NCBI RefSeq assembly: GCF_001586275.1
Contig: NZ_CP014545.1
Coordinates: forward strand, 248,001-312,000
From: Sphingorhabdus sp. M41
Lineage (GTDB): Bacteria > Pseudomonadota > Alphaproteobacteria > Sphingomonadales > Sphingomonadaceae
Length of the DNA: 64,000 nucleotides
Direction: 5' to 3'
In this document: positions 28,137 through 35,534 of the stretch, piece after piece
How positions within the stretch are numbered: position 1 is the first letter of the stretch
How the letters are laid out: every line of letters starts with the position of its first letter
Notes under the pieces: generated by a model
What the model was told of the DNA's origin: nothing
Database searches by the model: none
The model's input: only the letters and a program-made list of their open reading frames with translations
Made by a program: the position numbers and the translations under genes

Positions 28137-29732
28137 TTATTCCGCGCCGATGCGGTGGGGCCTGACCATCCATTCCCGCCCCTTGAGCATGCCATGCCAG
28201 TAGACCGGTGGCAGGATCGTGTCCTTGAGCAGCCACGAGAGCCGCGATGGCCGCGTGCCGTCGATCAGCCAGTTGGGGAAGCTCGGCAGCAATTTGCCGC
28301 CATAGCCGAATTCGGCCAGCACGACCTTGCCGCGCTCCACGGTCAGCGGGCAGCTGCCATAGCCATCATAGTCGGCCACGGGCGGCTTGCCGTCCAGAGC
28401 AGCCAGAGCGTTGACCGCAACGATCGGGGCCTGTTTGCGGACCGCTGCCATCGTCTTGGCATTGGGGGCGCTGCACGCATCTCCCAGCGAGAATATATTG
28501 GCATATTTTGTGTGTCGCAGAGTGGCCGGGTCGACATCGACAAAGCCGCTTTCCGCTGCCAGCGGGCTAGAGCGGACAAAATCGGGAGCCATTTGCGGCG
28601 GGACGACATGGATCATGTCGAACTTCACTTCGACCCTTTTGGTTTCTTCACCCTGTTTCTGTTCAAATGTCGCAATCCGGGCTGGACCGTCGACTGCGAC
28701 CAGCGTGGATTCAAGGTTCAGATGGGCGTTGTAGCGCTCGATATATTCCATCAGCGCCGGCACATATTCCTTGATCCCGAACAGCGCCGCACCGCTATTG
28801 TGGAACTGGACGTCGATATTGTTCAGGACGCCCTGGCTTTCCCATTTGCTGCAGGACAGATACATCGCCTTTTGCGGCGCGCCGGCGCATTTTATCGGCA
28901 TCGGCGGCTGGGTGAACAGGGCAGTCCCGCCGGCCATGTCTTTGACCAGGCGATAGGTATAGGGTGCGAGATCGAAGCGGTAATTGGATGTGACACCGTT
29001 TTTGCCCAGCGTATCGGGCAGGCCGTCAATCGCTTCCCAGTCTAGCTTGATCCCGGGGCAGACGATCAGCACGTCATATCCGACTTCCTGTCCGTCAGCC
29101 GTGAGGACGGAGTTGTTTTCGGGATCAAAGGAACTGACCGCAGATTTTATCCATTGCGCGCGGGCAGGGATCAGATCCTTTTCCTTGCGGTGCGTGAATT
29201 CCGCAGAAAAGGCGCCGCCGCCGACCATCGTCCAGCCGGGCTGGTAATAATGGTCGTCGGCCGGGTCGACGATCGCCAGCGAAATATTTTTGTTGCGCTT
29301 CAGCATGCTGGCCGCGGTGGCGATACCGGCGGAGCCACCGCCGACGACCACGACATTGAAGCGGCTGGATTTTGACGGGGTCTTCGCTGAACTGGCCTGC
29401 GCCATTTCGGTCAGTTTCGTCGACCGTGCGCCCGAACGGCAATAGGCAAGGACCGGGGCGGGAAGGTTCGCCAGCGCGGCAGCCATTTTCTCGCCGTCTT
29501 GGTCGGTGATCGAACCGGACACCGCCGGAACATAGGCAAATTGCAGACCGGATTTCTTTGCCGCCCCAGCCATTGCATCGGAACGAGGGTGATCGCCTTC
29601 CTCTGCATCGGGCCGGTTGCAGATGATCGACTTGAAGCCGGCTTTCGCCAGTGCCGCGACATGTTCAAGCTCGAGCTGCGGCGATACGCTTATGGCGTCG
29701 TTCAACTTCGTGATTTCTGGCTTGCTTGTCAT
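28137..29732 (-). CDS. Fusion of a rhodanese/phosphatase-like DUF442 domain and sulfide:quinone reductase
   Basis: A 531-residue two-domain protein. Residues about 1-115 form the DUF442 (beta-lactamase hydrolase-like) domain, with the active loop AYCRSGARSTK of rhodanese/dual-specificity phosphatase type. From about residue 126 follows an FAD-binding SQR with VVVGGGSAGIATAASML. The redox cysteine region KCAGAPQKAMYLSC and GDACSAPNAKT resembles mitochondrial-type (type II) SQR. It oxidises H2S, passes electrons to ubiquinone, and gives a persulfide that the fused domain may transfer. Persulfide dioxygenase upstream and cydAB downstream fit the pathway. Confidence 0.92.
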   Translation of the reverse strand: MTSKPEITKLNDAISVSPQLELEHVAALAKAGFKSIICNRPDAEEGDHPRSDAMAGAAKKSGLQFAYVPAVSGSITDQDGEKMAAALANLPAPVLAYCRSGARSTKLTEMAQASSAKTPSKSSRFNVVVVGGGSAGIATAASMLKRNKNISLAIVDPADDHYYQPGWTMVGGGAFSAEFTHRKEKDLIPARAQWIKSAVSSFDPENNSVLTADGQEVGYDVLIVCPGIKLDWEAIDGLPDTLGKNGVTSNYRFDLAPYTYRLVKDMAGGTALFTQPPMPIKCAGAPQKAMYLSCSKWESQGVLNNIDVQFHNSGAALFGIKEYVPALMEYIERYNAHLNLESTLVAVDGPARIATFEQKQGEETKRVEVKFDMIHVVPPQMAPDFVRSSPLAAESGFVDVDPATLRHTKYANIFSLGDACSAPNAKTMAAVRKQAPIVAVNALAALDGKPPVADYDGYGSCPLTVERGKVVLAEFGYGGKLLPSFPNWLIDGTRPSRLSWLLKDTILPPVYWHGMLKGREWMVRPHRIGAE

Positions 29733-29760
29733 TGGACATCCTTCATGGTCGTGTCTTTTG

Positions 29761-30168
29761 CTAACTGGTAACCCGATGTACGATCATGCCCGCCAGCAAT
29801 GCGCCAACGAAGGCCAGGGCGGGCATGGGATTGATCGCCAGATCGGCCAGACCAGGCCCCGGGCAGAGGCCGCCAATGCCCCAGCCGGCACCAAATAATA
29901 CCGCGCCGATTGTCAGTTTACGATCGATGAGCGTGGTGCCGGGCAGCGAGAAATGGGCGTCGGCAAAAGGCTTGTCGAGCCGTCGCTGGACGATCCAGGC
30001 AAATGCCATCGGAATCATCGCTCCGCCCATCACAAAGGCCAGCGTCGGGTCCCAATGGCCGAAGAGATCGAGAAATCCCTGCACCCGCGCAGGATCGGCC
30101 ATGCCCGAAAAGGCAAGGCCGGCGCCGAATAATGCTCCGGCAAAAAGAGCGACCAATATCTGTCTCAC
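29761..30168 (-). CDS. YeeE/YedE-type (DUF6691) sulfur-transport-like membrane protein, second half
   Basis: A 135-residue membrane protein with four hydrophobic stretches and the motif [18 protein letters not shown], with Cys in the GxCPGPG loop. With the preceding gene it forms the split YeeE/YedE pair found in BigR-type sulfide operons, thought to move thiosulfate or other sulfur species. The GTG start at 30168 is preceded by AGGAGG and overlaps the upstream stop as GTGA, so I prefer it to a longer in-frame start at 30270 inside that gene. The SQR fusion follows after 28 bases. Confidence 0.86.
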   Translation of the reverse strand: MRQILVALFAGALFGAGLAFSGMADPARVQGFLDLFGHWDPTLAFVMGGAMIPMAFAWIVQRRLDKPFADAHFSLPGTTLIDRKLTIGAVLFGAGWGIGGLCPGPGLADLAINPMPALAFVGALLAGMIVHRVTS

Positions 30169-30605
30169 AAGAAACCTCCTGCGCGCATCAGCGCGACCGT
30201 GACAAAACCACTGGCCATGAAAATTGCCGTGGCGATCAACGAGCGCGGGGACAGGCGCGACATGCCGCAAACGCCGTGGCCGCTGGTGCAGCCGGAACCA
30301 AGCCGCGTGCCATAGCCGACCAGCAGGCCGCCGATGATCAGCGGAATGACCGATGGCGGAAAGCGGGTTTCGATACCGCCGGTCATCGCGGAGATGATTA
30401 GCGCTCCCAGCGGCAGGCCGATGACGAAGGCGATGGCTATGCCGCGCGGCGCTCCGCTATCGGCAATGCCGGTGGCGCGCGCCGCCAGTCCACTCACTCC
30501 GGCGATGCGGCCGAGGCCGAGCAGCATCAATGCGGCGGCGACGCCGATCATCAGTCCGCCGATCAGGCCTTCCAGCGGCATGGCATGGGGAAATGCAGCG
30601 AGCAT
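30165..30605 (-). CDS. YeeE/YedE-type sulfur-transport-like membrane protein, first half
   Basis: A 146-residue membrane protein with the conserved [20 protein letters not shown] motif, which places two cysteines in a pore-like loop as in the thiosulfate channel YeeE. It is encoded immediately after persulfide dioxygenase (its start shares base 30605 with that gene's end) and is followed by its partner half through a GTGA overlap. The role in sulfur-species transport is inferred from family and operon. Transport direction is unknown. Confidence 0.87.
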   Translation of the reverse strand: MLAAFPHAMPLEGLIGGLMIGVAAALMLLGLGRIAGVSGLAARATGIADSGAPRGIAIAFVIGLPLGALIISAMTGGIETRFPPSVIPLIIGGLLVGYGTRLGSGCTSGHGVCGMSRLSPRSLIATAIFMASGFVTVALMRAGGFL

Positions 30606-31522
30606 CAGACGCCGTTCAACGGAACTTTGAGGTACCGCACTCCATTGTCTTCTTCCGGCGGCAGATGGCCGGCCCGCATATTGACCTGGACCGAGGGCAG
30701 GATCAGCCGCGGCATATTCAGCGTCTTGTCCCGTTCGGTCCGCATTTTGACAAATTCGTCCTCGGTGATGCCGTCATGGGCATGGATATTGCCTTTCCGC
30801 TGTTCGGCAACGGTGGTTTCCCAGACATATTCGGTCCGGCCAGCAGGCAGATAATCGTGGCACATGAACAGGCGGGTCGTATCGGGCAGCGACAGCAGGC
30901 GCCGCATTGACTGGTAGAGCTTGCGCGCATCGCCCCCGGGGAAATCAGCCCGGGCCGTCCCGTAATCCGGCATGAACATCGTGTCACCGACAAATACCGC
31001 GTCGCCTATGACATAGGCGATATCCGCAGGCGTATGGCCGGGAACGTGCATTACCGTCACATCGAGATTGCCGATCTTGAACGTGTCGCCATCGGCGAAC
31101 AGATGATCAAAATCCGATCCGTCGCGCTGGAATTCGGTTCCGGCGTTGAACAATTTGCCAAATACATCCTGCACCGTCACGATATGCTCGCCGATGGCGA
31201 TCTTGCCACCGAGCTTTTCCTGCAGATAGGGCGCAGCCGACAGATGGTCGGCATGAGCGTGCGTCTCGAGCAGCCATTCGACCTTCAGACCATGCTCGTT
31301 CACATAAGCGATCACTTCATCGGCGGAATCGAACGAGGTCCGGCCGGAAGCCGGATCGAAATCAAAAACGCTGTCGATGATGGCGGCGCATTTGGTCTCG
31401 GCATCATGCACCACATAGGTGACCGTATATGTCGGCTGATCAAAAAATGCCTTGATCACCGGGATATTGCGCTGCGCATGGGAGATCTGCTCTGCCGCAT
31501 GAATCAATACCGAATCAGTCAT
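30605..31522 (-). CDS. Persulfide dioxygenase (ETHE1/Blh-like MBL-fold enzyme)
   Basis: A 305-residue MBL-fold enzyme of the ETHE1 group, which oxidises glutathione persulfide to sulfite with a mononuclear iron. The metal motif LETHAHADHLSAAPYL (near residues 85-100) and the later HVPGHTPADIAYVIGD and MCHDYLPAGRTEYVWET are characteristic. It is the first gene of the minus-strand sulfide unit and is read away from a 17-base palindrome shared with the divergent peroxiredoxin-ArsR genes. Product sulfite could leave by the YeeE or SulP proteins encoded downstream. Confidence 0.92.
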   Translation of the reverse strand: MTDSVLIHAAEQISHAQRNIPVIKAFFDQPTYTVTYVVHDAETKCAAIIDSVFDFDPASGRTSFDSADEVIAYVNEHGLKVEWLLETHAHADHLSAAPYLQEKLGGKIAIGEHIVTVQDVFGKLFNAGTEFQRDGSDFDHLFADGDTFKIGNLDVTVMHVPGHTPADIAYVIGDAVFVGDTMFMPDYGTARADFPGGDARKLYQSMRRLLSLPDTTRLFMCHDYLPAGRTEYVWETTVAEQRKGNIHAHDGITEDEFVKMRTERDKTLNMPRLILPSVQVNMRAGHLPPEEDNGVRYLKVPLNGV

Positions 31523-31543
31523 AGATATTTCCTCAAATTCATA

Positions 31544-31583
31544 TTTACATAAACTATGTAATACACTATATGTGTTGCGTCAA
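31544..31583. promoter_or_regulatory. Divergent promoters with a palindromic ArsR-type operator
   Basis: Bases 31545-31561 form a perfect palindrome TTACATA-AAC-TATGTAA, AT-rich as for ArsR/BigR sites. On the minus strand TTGACG (31583-31578) with a 17-base spacer reaches TACATA (31560-31555) inside the palindrome. On the plus strand TTTACA (31544-31549) with a 17-base spacer reaches TATATG (31567-31572). One bound dimer would therefore cover the -10 of the dioxygenase promoter and the -35 of the peroxiredoxin promoter. The ArsR-family gene at 32252 is the obvious candidate regulator. Confidence 0.65.
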
Positions 31584-31622
31584 TATGCCAACGCTGCCAA
31601 TTCTCGAGAGGAGCCGAAATTA

Positions 31623-32255
31623 ATGTCAGACGAGTTGCGGGTAAAGTCAGGGTCATTGCGTATTGGAGACAGGGCGCCGGACTTTCAGGCACGCACTACC
31701 CATGGACCGGTTAAACTGTCTGACTATCGCGGCCGGTGGCTGCTCTTCTTCTCGCACCCGGCCGATTTCACACCGGTATGCACGACCGAATTTGTCGCTC
31801 TCGCGCGCCATCAGGAGCAGTTCGAAGCGCTGGACTGCGCTTTGCTGGGCCTGTCTGTGGACAGCCTTTACGCCCATCTCGCCTGGGTCCGCGCCATTGA
31901 AGACAGGTTTGACGTCAAGATACCTTTCCCGATCGTTGAAGATCCGAGCATGGCGGTGGGCCGTGCCTTTGGCATGATCGACGAAAATGCCTCCGACTCT
32001 GCGGCGATGCGGACCAGCTATTTTATTGATCCCGAAGGCATTGTCCGGGCGACCACATGCTATCCGCACAATGTCGGGCGGTCCGTCGAAGAGATGCTTC
32101 GCTTGCTGGCAGCCCTCCAGCTGACGGAAGAGAAAGATGTGCTGACGCCGGAAGGGTGGCGGCCCGGAGATGACGTGCTCGCGATACCGGCACTATCGGC
32201 AAAAGAAACCGTCCGTGAAGATGACTGGTTCTGCCATCTGGTAAAAACCCCATGA
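31623..32255 (+). CDS. Peroxiredoxin, 1-Cys (Prx6)-like
   Basis: A 210-residue thiol peroxidase that reduces H2O2 and organic peroxides. The peroxidatic cysteine is C53 in the canonical ADFTPVCTTEF. The C-terminal extension with TCYPHNVGR and LTPEGWRPGDDV is typical of the Prx6/AhpE-like 1-Cys branch; further cysteines could serve in resolving. The ATG at 31623 follows GAGAGGAG, so a start at 31572 inside the promoter region is rejected. The end overlaps the ArsR start by 4 bases (ATGA), so it is cotranscribed with the regulator and divergent to the sulfide genes. Confidence 0.9.
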   Translation: MSDELRVKSGSLRIGDRAPDFQARTTHGPVKLSDYRGRWLLFFSHPADFTPVCTTEFVALARHQEQFEALDCALLGLSVDSLYAHLAWVRAIEDRFDVKIPFPIVEDPSMAVGRAFGMIDENASDSAAMRTSYFIDPEGIVRATTCYPHNVGRSVEEMLRLLAALQLTEEKDVLTPEGWRPGDDVLAIPALSAKETVREDDWFCHLVKTP

Positions 32256-32650
32256 CAGCGATCTTTGAAAGCCGTGATCGGGCCAATCAGGCAACCGAAA
32301 AGCTGAAAATCTATGCCCAGCCGCAGCGGTTGATGATCCTGTCCTATCTGCTGCGCGGCGAAAGCAGCGTCAGCGAAATTGATGCGGCTACGGGCATCGG
32401 CCAGCCGGCGCTCAGCCAACAACTTGGGGCTCTGAGGCAGGCAGATGTCGTGAAAACACGCCGTGAGGGAAAGCAGATCTGGTACGATCTTGCCGATGAC
32501 GCCTCACGTCTCTGTGTCAGAACGATGGAAGCCTTGCTGACCGACCAGCCAGACCCGAAACGGGTTATGGCCGCAGCCACCCTGCTCGGCACTTCGACTG
32601 AAAAACCACTGGCCGGCAGCGGAACCGCCGGTTTTGCGAAAATTCTGTAG
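32252..32650 (+). CDS. ArsR-family winged-helix regulator (BigR-like, single cysteine)
   Basis: A 132-residue ArsR-type repressor with the recognition helix IGQPALSQQLGALRQADVV (residues 49-67) and the wing TRREGKQIWYDL. It resembles the BigR/YgaV/SqrR group that derepresses sulfide operons when two cysteines become linked by persulfide. Here only one cysteine, C88, is present, and the position in the first helical segment where SqrR/BigR carry the other is Ser or Tyr (LSYLLRGESSV). Sensing by an intramolecular sulfur bridge is therefore not possible, and an intermolecular link or another signal is needed. The gene is coupled to the peroxiredoxin (ATGA) and faces the operator at 31545-31561. 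Confidence 0.88.
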   Translation: MTAIFESRDRANQATEKLKIYAQPQRLMILSYLLRGESSVSEIDAATGIGQPALSQQLGALRQADVVKTRREGKQIWYDLADDASRLCVRTMEALLTDQPDPKRVMAAATLLGTSTEKPLAGSGTAGFAKIL

Positions 32651-32666
32651 GAAGGGAAAATTTGTC

Positions 32667-33542
32667 ATGAGCAATGATAGCAGCACTTCAAACAAGCAGC
32701 CTGAAGAGCTGAAACCTGAAGACTGGGCCGGTGAAATGGGATTGAAATGGCTCGCTAGCCTTTCCCTGTTCGAAGAAATGATTGCTCCGATCGGCGACGC
32801 ATTGCTGGCCCGGGCCGATTATCAGGATGGCGAGATGGTGATTGACCTTGGCTGCGGGGGTGGCGCGACGACGATTGCTATTGCAACTGCGGTTGCTCCT
32901 TCCGGCAAAGTCATGGGCGTCGATATTTCACCCGACCTGATTGCGGCGTCACGAAAGCGGGCAATGAAAAGCGGTGCGACCAACATTGATTTCACTTGCG
33001 CCGATGCGTCGACTGTCAAATTGCCGGAAGCGCCTTATGACCGCCTCTTCTCCCGCTTTGGCAGCATGTTTTTCGAAGATCCGGTTAGCGCCTTTTCAAA
33101 CCTGCATGCTTTGGTCCGCAAAGGTGGCCGTATCGATCTGGCGGTATGGGGACCGCCGCGCGAGAATCTGTGGATGATGGAAATGATGGGCGTCGTGAGA
33201 AATCATGTTGAAATTCCACCAGCGGTTCCCCGCGCGCCCGGGCCGTTTGCCTTCGAAGACCTCGAATATCTGGGCGAGATACTGGACAGCAGCGGGTTTA
33301 CCGATGTCGATATTGTCGGTTATAAAGGTCTGCAACCCGTCGGTGGTATCGGCGCAACGCCGGAGAAAGCCGTCGAATTTGCTTTCGCATCCATGGCCGT
33401 TGGACGCGCGCTGAGGGACAAGGGCGATGCGATATTTGCAGCGGCCAGCAAAGAATTGACAGAAGTGTTCGCGAAGCACCACCAGCCGGGAAAAGGCGTG
33501 ATGATGCAAGGAAAAGCCTGGTTGGTTTCGGCAATCGCATAA
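32667..33542 (+). CDS. Class I SAM-dependent methyltransferase
   Basis: A 291-residue Rossmann-fold methyltransferase. Motif I is VIDLGCGGGATTIAIA (near residue 59), followed by KVMGVDISPDLI with the ribose-binding Asp. The C-terminal half looks like the small-molecule methyltransferases related to ArsM or UbiE, but no substrate can be named. The ATG at 32667 has GGAAGGG upstream and is 16 bases after the ArsR stop, so it is probably the third gene of the peroxiredoxin-arsR unit. A link to sulfur or metalloid chemistry would be inference only. Confidence 0.85.
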   Translation: MSNDSSTSNKQPEELKPEDWAGEMGLKWLASLSLFEEMIAPIGDALLARADYQDGEMVIDLGCGGGATTIAIATAVAPSGKVMGVDISPDLIAASRKRAMKSGATNIDFTCADASTVKLPEAPYDRLFSRFGSMFFEDPVSAFSNLHALVRKGGRIDLAVWGPPRENLWMMEMMGVVRNHVEIPPAVPRAPGPFAFEDLEYLGEILDSSGFTDVDIVGYKGLQPVGGIGATPEKAVEFAFASMAVGRALRDKGDAIFAAASKELTEVFAKHHQPGKGVMMQGKAWLVSAIA

Positions 33543-33678
33543 GGTCGCGTATCTCTGCCATACCGAGCGGTATGTGACCGCAATCTGGGCCAAGTCTGCA
33601 GCGCGAACCGACTGGAATTTAGGATAAAATAGTCTTGTCAGCTGGATGCCGCGCAACACAGAGCAGCAAATTGAAATA

Positions 33679-33754
33679 TGGTGCCGCTTAGAGGATTCGA
33701 ACCTCTGACCCCCGCATTACGAATGCGATGCTCTACCAACTGAGCTAAAGCGGC
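33679..33754 (-). tRNA. tRNA-Thr (anticodon CGT)
   Basis: A 76-base cloverleaf on the minus strand. The acceptor GCCGCTT pairs with AAGCGGC and the D-arm is GCTC..GAGC. The anticodon stem TCGCA/TGCGG closes the loop TTCGTAA (anticodon CGT, reading ACG), and the T-arm is AGAGG-TTCGAAT-CCTCT. The 3' CCA is encoded (33679-33681). It sits in a 440-base stretch without protein genes (33543-33983); I saw nothing else in the remainder (33543-33678 and 33755-33983). Confidence 0.97.
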
Positions 33755-33983
33755 GTCGATGAAATGAATGAGCGCAGGCCCGATGCATTTTCAGCGATCG
33801 CGCGCCATTACCAGCAGAGCATTGCTGTGACAAGTCCGTGTGATTGTTATTTCGAGTGGTCGTTGCGCGCCATTTGATAGCTCCCGGCCATTCAGGCCAA
33901 AAGGGATGGCCATGAAATTTACCAGATATTTACCATGAGCAGTGCAGACCGTTGTGAAATCGACGCAACCGCATTGGGGCAGT

Positions 33984-35345
33984 ATGGAAAACCTAGATAA
34001 TTACGGCGAACTGAACGGTCAGGATGTGGCTTCGGCACCCGACTATACGGCCTTCGAGGATGATGACTGCGCGGTGGAACCGCCGCCGACCATCGGTCAG
34101 GATGAGCGCCGTATGCATGTGCGTGCCTATAATTTCTGGGCAGGCTTGTTGGGGGAACGGCAGTTTCCCAGCGTTGAGGATCTGTCCCCTGAAACCGACA
34201 GTGATTTTGGACCGAATAGCGTATTGCTCGACTTCACCAATGGTATAGAAAATCCAACGATCCAGTTTCTCGGCCGATCGTTGCGCGAAGAGTGCCAGAT
34301 TGATGATTCGATCACCACAGTAGCCGATGTACCAGCACGCTCTCTGCTGTCGCGAATCACTGACCATTTTCTGCAGATTATCGCCAATCAGGCGCCTATT
34401 GGTTTTGAAGCCGAATTCGTGAACCAGCAGGATGCCACAATCATGTATCGCGGTATCCTGCTGCCTTTCTCGACCGACGATGAAACCATTGATTTCATCT
34501 ATGGTGTGATCAACTGGAAAGAAGTCGCCACAGATGCCGTCCGGCTGGACATTGAAGATGAGGTAACGGAAGCAATGTTGTCCGCCCCGGCGCGGATCAT
34601 AGCGGGACCCGTCTGGGAAGATGGGCCGCATTCGGCCAATCTCGATGAGCAAGAAGCGATACCGCAATTGGAACTCACGCCAGAGTTGGAAATCGTGCAG
34701 GATGAAGTCGAACCGCCATTTCCCGACGAACCGGCCGAGGATGCAAGCCTGGCTGACTGGCTGTCCGCTGCACGGAGCAGTGCCGACAATGCGGCCCATT
34801 GCCAGCAGCGCAGTCGTGCGGCGCTTTATGCCGCGATCAGCCACGCTTATGACTTCTACCTGATGACCGAGCTGCATCCAGAAGATTACCAGATGCTGCT
34901 CAAAGATTCCGGCCTGGTGGTCCAGGAGCGGGCGCCGATGACGCCGATTGTCAAACTGGTATTTGGTGCCGGATATGACAAGACGCGCCTGACAGAATAT
35001 GCCGCCGCGCTAAAATATGCAGCGCGCAACGCTATCGAAAAGGGTGCTTTTGCAGATTTTCTCGGTCAGCATGCCGGCGGGCTGAAAGCCATTGTCTATG
35101 CCGAACGCGAAACAGGCAAGTCGCCTGGCCTGCTGTCCCAAGCGCGCGCCATCGGCGAATGCCTGCTGGCGAAGCTGCGCTCGGCACCGTCACGGCAATT
35201 GAGAGATATTGACGCAGGTGAGTCGGAATTTGTCGTGCTGGTCGCCCGCAAGGATGTAGATGGAGAGCTGGCCATTGTCGGACCGGTTCGCGGCAATGAC
35301 AAGCTGACCAGTCAGGTGCTCAAGCATACCCAGTTGTCAGAGTGA
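33984..35345 (+). CDS. PAS_5-like domain protein of unknown role upstream of NAD-GDH
   Basis: A 453-residue cytoplasmic protein. Residues about 40-170 look like the alphaproteobacterial PAS_5 fold, with RAYNFWAGLLGERQFPSVEDL, then NPTIQFLGRSLREEC and DFIYGVINWKE. The middle (about 180-250) is acidic and Pro-rich, probably a linker, and a helical C-terminal domain (about 265-450) follows. No enzymatic motif was recognised. I prefer the ATG at 33984 over an in-frame GTG at 33942. It precedes the NAD-glutamate dehydrogenase gene by 189 bases on the same strand, so a sensor role linked to that enzyme is possible but unproven. Confidence 0.72.
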   Translation: MENLDNYGELNGQDVASAPDYTAFEDDDCAVEPPPTIGQDERRMHVRAYNFWAGLLGERQFPSVEDLSPETDSDFGPNSVLLDFTNGIENPTIQFLGRSLREECQIDDSITTVADVPARSLLSRITDHFLQIIANQAPIGFEAEFVNQQDATIMYRGILLPFSTDDETIDFIYGVINWKEVATDAVRLDIEDEVTEAMLSAPARIIAGPVWEDGPHSANLDEQEAIPQLELTPELEIVQDEVEPPFPDEPAEDASLADWLSAARSSADNAAHCQQRSRAALYAAISHAYDFYLMTELHPEDYQMLLKDSGLVVQERAPMTPIVKLVFGAGYDKTRLTEYAAALKYAARNAIEKGAFADFLGQHAGGLKAIVYAERETGKSPGLLSQARAIGECLLAKLRSAPSRQLRDIDAGESEFVVLVARKDVDGELAIVGPVRGNDKLTSQVLKHTQLSE

Positions 35346-35534
35346 TAACTGCAGGTTCAAGCCATCCGGCACGCAAGCTATAGTTGCGTATGTAACCAAA
35401 ATATCACTATTTGCGATATTCACCGATATGGATCTGAAAAGGACCGGCTAATCTCTTGAGCGTGTGCTGGAATAAGCGCATAGCATCGGGATGCCGACGG
35501 GATTTTGACTCGTCCAGATCCACTTGGGGGAAAA

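Noticed and set aside
27375-29045. Long open frame (556 codons) on the plus strand opposite sulP and the SQR fusion
   Set aside because: It is antisense to two clearly recognisable genes, its translation is rich in Arg, Asp, Gly and Gln without any domain, and it reflects high-GC codon structure.
35392-35417. Near match to the SigF promoter (GTAACC-N16-CGAT) upstream of NAD-GDH
   Set aside because: Nine of ten positions match, but several such near matches are expected by chance in both strands of 64 kb, and there is no functional link to metal stress.
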